Assembly (NCBI GenBank): GCA_029532625.1
Contig: JARFXM010000003.1
Location: 2,914,001-2,978,000, forward strand
Reading direction: 5' to 3'
Source: Lomentospora prolificans
Taxonomy: Eukaryota > Ascomycota > Sordariomycetes > Microascales > Microascaceae
DNA: 64,000 bases
Positions within the stretch are counted from its first letter, which is position 1. Each line of letters opens with the position of its first letter. The translations under genes and the position numbers were made by a program. The notes beneath the pieces were generated by a model. It did not search any database, had not been told where the DNA came from, and saw only the letters and a list, made by a program, of their open reading frames with translations. Shown piece by piece: positions 56,206-64,000 of this stretch.

Positions 56206-58742
56206 AAGCCCCCAGAATGAACATCGAAGAGGCGAATGTGCCATGCATTTCTGCACTTCTCCCTGAGGGGGGGCGGAACAAAGAGTAAATTCCCATGGAT
56301 CACTTTTATTCCCTCGCCTCTCCTCCCCTGGCGCCAACACAACACTGGCGGATACACTGGACCCATGGACTGACAGAGGTAAATTGACATACTTCGTAAG
56401 GGCGCCTGAAGCACCCCTCAACATCGCATACTTCATCAACGCTGCCTGGCTGATTTCGGAGGGAACGGCAGCCATCCCCCCCCGTATTACGCGATGACTG
56501 ACACTTGACAGCGTGGCTTTCTGCAAATTAATACCACGAATAGTGGCTCTCGCCATTATTGGAGATTAGGAAGCGCAGGTGAAGAAGCTGGCAGTGGGGA
56601 GGGGCGGGGGGGCCTGAGGGGGGAACAAGAGAACGACACATTTGATGCAGGTTGGGCGTTTCTGGGAGGCGCCCCTAGAATGCTGGATTGATCAATGGAT
56701 AAGATTCGATTCGGAATCACGACGCGCGACATCAATTGCGAACATACGGCTGGCGCCGCCAAGAACAACACTCTTCCCCCCTCCTCAGCCAGAGAGAGAA
56801 ATGAGACAGAAGAGAGGAGGAAAATCTGCTCATCTGGGTCCAGGCCAAGTACTTCTGTCTCCCTCTTGGCCAGATCGAGCGGTGGCCTAGGCCCAGGCCC
56901 TCAGCACCCAACTCACTCACCTCTTTTCACACATACCCGTCAGTCACATCAGAAGCCCCACGGAGGTGGAGGAGACGGGAGTGACTTCATCGATTGTCGA
57001 TTTCTTCTCTCTCTGTGCCGGGTGTACGCGAGTACCCAGGAATAAGAACGAGTTAACCAGATTCTTTTCCTTCCCAATTTTTTTTTCTCCTTCGGTGAGC
57101 CCCTTTTGGCGCTTGGCCACCGACTGAAGTCGATCAAAGCTTGGCGCGGTTCGCCCATTCACCCTAACCGTTCCGTCGATAAACAATTGAAACAGTCGAT
57201 CAAGTGTGAGGGGGAAACGATCGGCCTCTGGAGAACCCGTCGCGCACAAAGCGGGGCCCAATATTAACGACGATCAAATATTGAAGGGCCTGGAGAGATG
57301 GAGCTGGCTCAATCAGCCCTATGGTACATAAATTGATAGCACAGTGGAGCTTATTGTCGGCAATTTAATTAAGGTCACGCTAGCATCCACATTAATCAAT
57401 TGGATCCGCACTGATACTCGCCAGACTGTAACCTTGCCTGGCGCCAACACCAGTGCCAGGCTGCTGGAGCTCGACCGTGATCGACTGTGCTCGAATCCAT
57501 TTTGATGGTCTTTGACGGTGTCGCTCGTTCCTAATAACTGAAAGATGTTTATGCACCAATGATCCAATTGATCAATGCGAATTATTGAGGTACAATTTCG
57601 GTATGAAATGGCGAATACAGCACACGTCGGTCAATCAATAGCTGACCGCACTTGGTCTCGCGCGCTGCGCGTTGGAACATTGATCGAAATATTGACTTGA
57701 AATTTGATCGGCCCCGGCAACCCCAACGGAACCGATTCCTCGACCTCGATGCAACACCTGGCGTGGTCATGAGAAGTCCAGAAAGTGAACCGGGCGTTAA
57801 AACGACTTTCGGTCATCCCTTCCGATCAACTGGAGTTGGTGAGTCTGCATGCCGTGCGACTGTCCGGGGTGGGCCCCAAATCCTGGGGACGGTATTCTCT
57901 TGTAAGGACTGATGATCACAAGAGTCGACCTAATCCCCATGTCCTTGCTGGCTGAGTCTGCAAGTCGTTGATGATGAAGGGGCCAACAACCTCCCAAATG
58001 ATCCTAGCTGAGCCCCCCTGACCTGTGTAACCACGTCGGTGGGTGAGAGCAAGAGAGAAAAAGCGGAAGCGTCTCTCGCTCGAGTGCCCAAAACCAGCCG
58101 TCACCAAAGGCACCTCCTCTCGTATACACACGCAATCTATCATCACGCTCGATTTCAGCTCGGGACCGCCCTTCCCGCCGCCATGATCGCGGGGTGGCGA
58201 GGGGTTGTTGACAGTCTGGAGATGCCAAGAAAGAAGACCCCCCGGGCTAGACCGTACAAATACAGGCAGAAAAAGTAATACTCACCGGCTTTATCGAATT
58301 TCTAATAAAAGCGCGCGACAGCTCGTGCAATGGATCAACTCGGTGGGCCCTAGGTGCAGCACCCACAGCTGCAGCTGGCCAGCGGTACCGGTGACCAGGA
58401 CCAGGAATGGCAAGCCTATGTGCTGAACGATGATCCCGTCTCAACCCCATCCGCTTATTCTCTCCAGTTCCGATCCACGGGCGTGTGCCATTGTGTATCG
58501 TAAAATAAGCTCGCTGGCTAAGCCCATGGAAGTTCCTTAGCGCCATCATTTACCCCCTGGATTGATCAATGATCGAATGCCTGGCCAGCTTCCCCAATCA
58601 CGCCGCACCCCAATAGCCCCAATAGAGAGCCAGCCATACCGCTGGCCAAGGTTGACCGGATCTCCCGACACAGCGTCTTGCCCCTCTGATACCCCTTCTT
58701 TCCGCTGGCTGGCTGGCCCCCACCCCCAATCACCACCTGCTC

Positions 58743-58783
58743 AAATAAAAAAAAAATGAAAAAAAAAATTAAATAAAAAAAAA
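58743..58783. repeat. A-rich low-complexity tract
   Basis: About 41 bases of A with scattered T and one G, directly after a GGCTGGC cluster (58704-58717) by 26 bases. Confidence 0.8.
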
Positions 58784-59648
58784 CCTCTCCTCATCCCTTA
58801 GTTTGTACGACAAGCGCCTTTCCCTTCATGGAATAACCTGACGTTCCGGACTACCTCGCCATACCTGCCAACACACACTCCACTCTCGCTCCAAATCAAC
58901 ACAGACCTTTGTAAGAATGTTCCTGCGCTCAGTGTGATTTTGCCCTCGCTCCAGGCCGCTAGATTGTGGGCATAGTCGGAGACACACCATCGACCCCGCT
59001 GTATGAGAAGCACACGATGCACCAGCGACAACAACCTCGTAAATAAGAAAAAATGGCATACTGAACATTGTGAACCTTGTCTTTCGAATACTTGTTTCTT
59101 TCTGACCCGAACCAGGGTCAGATTGGTGTTAATTCACGTCTGGTAACGAGTAGTGCTTCAGCCGAAACGGCCAAAAAGATGTTAAGAGAGGAACGTTTGA
59201 ATCAGTCATTAGTCATTCATAATTTGGCTTCTACTCGTACGCCCATCATCATAATCATCATCCGTAGCTAGAACCATATTGAGTCTCCCATGATTCAACC
59301 CTGGTTCCCACCAATGCCGATGCGAAGTCTATCTCTTCCAGTGGTATATATACACGAACTTAGTTCCATTTCGTCTCGTTCAGCAACCGCCTTTATATCG
59401 TTTTGTCGAGTATTCCTGTATTTGTCCCATTCCTATTTTGTTCCAAACATGCCACATGCAACCGTCTGCTCCATAGGCCGTTGGACTCTCGGCCTTCCAG
59501 AGTTGTCGCTTCCTGTAACAATAGATGGCTTGGAAACGCGCTTCACATCTCGCGCGTTAAAACCTGACGGCCGGTTTGAGGCGATCACTTAGCCGCGGCC
59601 TTCTTCCATAAGTCCTGAGGCGTTAAGTCGACTCCGAAAAGTTGGTCA

Positions 59649-61836
59649 TCAGCCCACCCATTTCCATTCGGAGATGTCCTGAGTTTTCATGCCGTTCCGC
59701 CCAACAAAGTGGTCTTCGATGTGGTCATATCTATCATTCCCCAATGCGGGGCTCGTGCTGGCTTGTATAACCTTTTCACAAAATCCACACCAAAACTTGG
59801 TGTTGCTGTTCCGGTCCACTCTGCAGTCTTCAAGCTTAAGCGACAGTTCTCCCTCGTCGCGCAGATCGTGGTCCGTCATTAGATGGTCCTTAAACACCTC
59901 CCGTCGATGATATGCTCTTGAGCACTGATCGCAAGCCCACATCTCCAGAACGATATGTTGGCTATTTTCATGGCGTCTCCAGTCACTCTTACTGCCAAAC
60001 TTCTTATCACAGGAGAGAGAGGTGCAGCCGTAAGGGCGACCGTGTCGCTTCATGTGTTTCCTATTCAGCCCATCAGCACCAGTACGCGCAGCTGGGGAAG
60101 GGACACTGAGTAAAATGATTTGATTTTGGAGATACATACCTTAGCTCACACTTCCTAGCGAAGTCTTTGGGACAGTCGGGGCACTTGTGGCCTTGCTTCT
60201 GCTTCATTACGGTTTTTGAGTGCTCGTGATTCTGATTGGCTTGCATGCCCGGACCGCCAAGTTTCCGCTGAATGTAGGAGTTGATGTCACGCCCTATATT
60301 CTCTGGGAGATTTTTGAGTAGTTGCTTCAGTTCTTTATCACTCTGGGATAGTGGCGATCTTGAATCGGTCGAAAAGGCTTCCATCTCTGCATCAAGGGAG
60401 TTATTGTGGCCAGATTCCCCTGGCGAGCCAAGAGAGCATAACGTAACCTCACCGGCTGTGTTTTCCACCTGTTTAAGGCTGTCAGAGAAGCCTCGACGGC
60501 CAGTGTGCATGGGTCCAAATTGTGTGAAATCCGAATTGGACGTTTCACCATCGCTGGCCCAAGTTTCTTTCTTGAGCGTCGGAGGGGGTATGGCACTCAT
60601 TAAGGAAGGATACGAAGAATTTCCAAAATTGGTGATTTTGGGAGAATTGTCAATAGGAGACGTTAAGGTGGTATTGCCTGGCTCGAGAACGTGCCGAGTT
60701 TGCGCGTCGAGATTTGTCGCGATAAGACGTTGATAAAGATTAGCATGCTTGTGAATCGGTGTCTCATTCGTCATTAATAGTTCCTCAAGTCCCTCCAGTT
60801 CGGCTTGCAAGCCGTCCTGCTGTCCCGGGCCACTCAGAGTAGGTGCGCTGCTTTCGGTCGGGGCAAATCCTAGAGAGCCAACAGCCTGAAGTATCAGGCC
60901 CGGGGGTGTTTCAGGCGGAGGACTGAGGCAGTAACACTTTGTTAGCTCTGGGGCAAGCCTAAGCTACACTCGGTGGAGGAGTGGGGGAGGTTTAGTATAA
61001 CATACCGGACAAGGAACTGTTCCAAGTACTCGTTATTAATAGCTCGTTGGGGTAGATGGTGAACTCCTTTTAAGTGGCTACGAAAATTATCGGCGCGTGG
61101 CCAGATTTTGCCCTTCGCACTGCACTCGGCAAGCGTACACTTGTATGACTTGCCGGACGTCGTCTTCAGCCCGTGGACGCCGCGTTGATGGCGGACAAGA
61201 TCATTCGAGGTGCCAAACCTCTTAGTGCTGCAATTAGGTTCTCGACATTGGAACTTCTTCTGAAGCCTCTCGCGATGTTTCCTGAGCCGAGGAATTAGTG
61301 AGCTTTTCTCAAACATTACGTTGCGAAGCCATGCAATCAACTTACTTGAGTGCCGCCTTGTTCGAGAACCTTCTGTTACAATGGTCACAATGCAAACTCG
61401 ATTCAGACTCCGCGACATTGGCAGCCGGCTTCACTATGGGGCGACCCGTCTCGGTCAATCGAGGAACCAGATCGTTGGCAAGGCCAAATCGGTCGAACTG
61501 CACGCCGACGGCCTGGAGATCAGGACCTAACAAGCCGTCTCCGCAGAGTGAGTCTGGAGGTGGAGCCCTTGATTGACTCCCATAGCCGGAGTCAGAAGGT
61601 AAAGTATGGTGTGTATTTGTGTCGACTGATTGAGCATGGTTTCTATATTGTTGAAAGGGGGGTGGTTGCACAGGACCCATGCGCTGGCCATCAAGACTAG
61701 TACCAGGGTTAAATAGAATCCATGGTGCCTCTGGCCCCTCCACGTATTGGTGCATCATCCATGCTGGCGGATGTTGGGTTTGGTATGAAGATGGATCTTG
61801 GGGTTGGTAGGAGCCCGAGTCTGGTTCGTAATTCAT
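59649..61836 (-). CDS. Multi-finger C2H2 protein, C-terminus possibly frame-disrupted
   Basis: A 653-residue putative nuclear C2H2 protein as read. Exons: 61836-61346, 61281-61006, 60922-60140 and 60060-59649; introns of 64, 83 and 79 nt with GTAAGT or GTATGT donors, branch-like CTAAT and GCTAAC, and CAG/TAG acceptors. The start is the ATG of MNYEPDSG; the frame is open further upstream but has no ATG. Fingers: an incomplete one (Cys150, Cys153, His166, no second His), one with Cys176-Cys181-His195-His200, one in CTLAECSAKG...HLKGVH, then a cluster from Cys503-Cys506-His519-His523 (built across the last intron), CTSLSC...HENSQH, CDQC...HLMTDH, and a final CGFC...HIEDH unit. A Ser/Thr-rich middle lies between. 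The frame stops after SEWKWVG, but shifting by one base opens 22 more sensible codons (59653-59585) ending DLWKKAAAK. Related to the C2H2 gene at 45226-46671. Confidence 0.87.
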
Positions 61837-64000
61837 GCTGCGAGACAGACCCACGGAGAGGCGCAAAGGATCCGAGGGAGGTGATATAAGGATGACGGGA
61901 TTCCTCTAGTTGCAAGGCGATAGTGAAGGAGACGGCGCCAAAATCCGGTCGCCAAGTCGTATGCGATTAGGATAGGCAACACAGAGGTCAGATGCAAGAG
62001 CCAGGAAGAGACAACGCTATATTATTCGAGTAGGAAATATCACCAAAGTAAGAAGGTTGCTGGGCCCTCGGGTTTTATACGATCCGAGGAGCCGTATGGT
62101 AGAGCATGGCCTTGTGAATCGGCCATATACAGTGAGTCGGTCTGAGCAGTGAAAAGTATAGTGGGAGACTAGAAGAGTTGGTCGATTGAGGGATGGCAGA
62201 AAGTACGAGAACAGGTCTCATCGAAGCGTTCGAGGATGATCTCACGCTTCACAGCCGCTGGTGGCTAAACGAAGTAAGAGGGGTCGGGAGGAAGAGAGAG
62301 GGTGGAATATGGAAAATGTGAAGAAAGACAAGAAGGCAGAGAAGAGGGTTGGTCTGAAAAGGCTACATGCACGCTTCTCTGGCTGAGTGATCCTGATGGA
62401 GGAAAATAAGGACCCGGGGGCGCTTTGTGCGAACCATCAGGCGGACGAAATTTAAGGCAACCACACTGGGGGCGCCTTGCTCTTTGGATGCCGCACGAGG
62501 ACGTACCTTCTCTGCGTTGGACCACTCGGAAAGGATGTGGAGCACCAGGTTGATATCGAAAGTGCAGGGTAGCGAGTACTTCGATATAGTCAAACCAGGA
62601 CCTTGGACTCGTTAGAAAACGGATTCCACGTTGAGCTCACGAAGCACGACAAGAATTTATGCTTCCCTCGATTCTCTCCAGTGTCGAGACCGCTATTGTT
62701 ACTATGATCACCTGGCTCTGAAGAATTATTTCGCGTCTTCGCCAGCTGGCAGTACGGGTTTTTAGGGCGTCTTGCACAGCTGGCTGGCAATTAACGGCAA
62801 CACAGCTGGCAAGGTACGGGTCGCTTGCTGGCTCTCGTCAGTTGTACCAGGTACCAGGTGCCAGCCAGGTTGGGACAGCCCCCCCAATCATCCCCGCGCT
62901 CACCAATTCGCCTTGTTGTCGACGCTCATCCTAGGTCTATCCCGTCGCACTCGTAAGGATTTCAGTCGCAGGCAACTATTTTGAGCAGAGCAAAGAACCC
63001 GATAACTGAGCAAAAATGGGCTTGGGTATTCTATAACCTTATGTTCTTGGCTAATCACAATGATTCTTCTTGGCGACGCCAATCGTATTAGTCTGTATGC
63101 GTCGCTGTACTATGCCACGGTGCAACGCCATCGCACTTTGGCTCTCTCGATCCCCGACGACAAAGTGACTTGTTCGACGGCCAGCATTTCCCAATGTGGG
63201 TATCCCACGGAAACTATTCCTGTATAGACTAGCAACATGGTTCCTACCACGCCCTCTGGCGTGAGCCTTTGGGCACCCGTGTCTTCTGGCCACCATCTTC
63301 CTCCATGATGCAGCCTGCCCTCGAATCTGCCCAGAGCTCCATGTTCGCTTTTTCGGGTTCCTCATTGAGCGCAGTCATACATACAATAACAGCAGCTACG
63401 TGAGTTGCTTAAACTGCCTCAGTGCCTGTGCTCTAATTAAATAAGGTCCGAGTTGTGCACTTCCCCTGCCAGCAAGTTTTGGCTCTCGGGGACGCTTAAC
63501 GGACCAGCTCTCTCCCCAAGCCAAGCCAGCCTGCAGCCTCGGGGAAACCGGGACAGACGGCATGTGGTGACATTTGCGATCTAATGACTTGAGTAGCTCT
63601 TTACGAGGAGGGGGGAATTGGCAGTCACACACCTCACCTAATCTATTCCATCGCGCATTTCTCGGTCCAGCGGCCACTTTCCGTTTACCTTCCTGAGGGC
63701 AAAACTAGAAAGCAAACAAACAACTCAGTATGTACACTACCATTCATCCGCATTCATTCCGAGCTCGAGTGCCTATTACGTTGCGTTTCTTTTGCTTAAG
63801 GGAGACGAGGGAATGGTGGCACAAGCTAGCCTCACTTCATCGATATTCGCTTTCGATAGGGAGAGTCACAGCCAGCATAAACAGGGTGTCCCACGAATAT
63901 TCTCAGAATTGCAAGTAGCCACCGTAAAGGGGAAGAATCAGAAGATATAGTGAGGCCGATTTCTGTTTCCCCAGTTCTATATTAGCTCAACCTTGAGTCC
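61837..64000. other. Upstream region of the C2H2 gene and window end
   Basis: 2.2 kb with no supportable gene. The part next to 61836 should hold the promoter and leader of the C2H2 gene. Several GGCTGGC or AGCTGGC words cluster at 62778-62870. Frames near 62265-62525 and 63051-63365 (minus) have no family features. No gene start is visible before the right edge. Confidence 0.5.

Larger units (their letters stand above)
46672..59584. other. Gene-poor region, 12.9 kb
   Basis: No supportable gene between the two C2H2 genes. The first kilobase is the upstream region of the left C2H2 gene; the last few hundred bases are the 3' flank of the right one. Frames up to 170 codons exist on both strands (for example 47194-47628 minus, 49421-49831 plus, 50357-50869 minus, 53457-53906 plus) but overlap one another and show no motif, signal peptide or splice extension I can defend. 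Content includes a 19-bp tandem duplication (52523-52560), A/T-only tracts (56122-56205, 58743-58783) and many GGCTGGC words, one tripled at 58704-58717. Confidence 0.5.

Noticed and set aside
61837..61915. Extension of the right C2H2 protein upstream of 61836
   Set aside because: The frame is open further, but the first codon offered there is TTG; MNYEPD at 61836 is the first ATG.

Overview
The window looks like nuclear DNA of a filamentous ascomycete (Pezizomycotina, most likely a sordariomycete; this placement is inference from protein style, not a match I could run). Evidence: protein genes are split by short introns of 64-126 nt with GTRNGT-type donors, CTRAY-like branch sites and YAG acceptors; a Zn2Cys6 transcription-factor domain is present; C2H2 proteins carry long low-complexity N-termini; intergenic DNA holds many poly(A/T) tracts. 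I found no rRNA, tRNA, CRISPR, phage or bacterial-type features.

Layout. Nine genes are supported, eight of them on the minus strand. From left to right: the 5' part of the actin-interacting WD40 protein AIP1 (leaves the window at base 1); a Zn2Cys6 DNA-binding domain fused to a maltose/NodL-type O-acetyltransferase; a 17.4 kb stretch without a recognisable gene (4171-21590); the chromatin subunit SWC4/DMAP1, divergent from a p24-alpha cargo receptor (the only plus-strand gene); a palmitoylatable casein kinase I; a 6.4 kb gap; the nuclear-pore scaffold protein NUP133; a fungal ubiquitin-like-domain protein with a large insert; a C2H2 zinc-finger protein; a second gene-poor stretch of 13 kb (46672-59584); and a second, related C2H2 zinc-finger protein whose C-terminus appears frame-disrupted.

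Exon boundaries were worked out by hand from splice signals, reading phase and family homology remembered in general terms. All nine models keep an open frame across their junctions. The core genes are housekeeping genes (actin turnover, chromatin remodelling, ER-Golgi traffic, signalling, nuclear pore) and form no pathway together. The variable part is regulatory: one enzyme-fused transcription factor and two C2H2 proteins, each next to unusually long non-coding DNA. The long gaps hold microsatellites, poly(A) tracts, an A+T-rich block that may be a decayed repeat, small inverted repeats and a recurrent GGCTGGC word. The strongest points for follow-up are the acetyltransferase fusion with Leu at the expected catalytic His position, and the apparent frameshift at the end of the last C2H2 gene.
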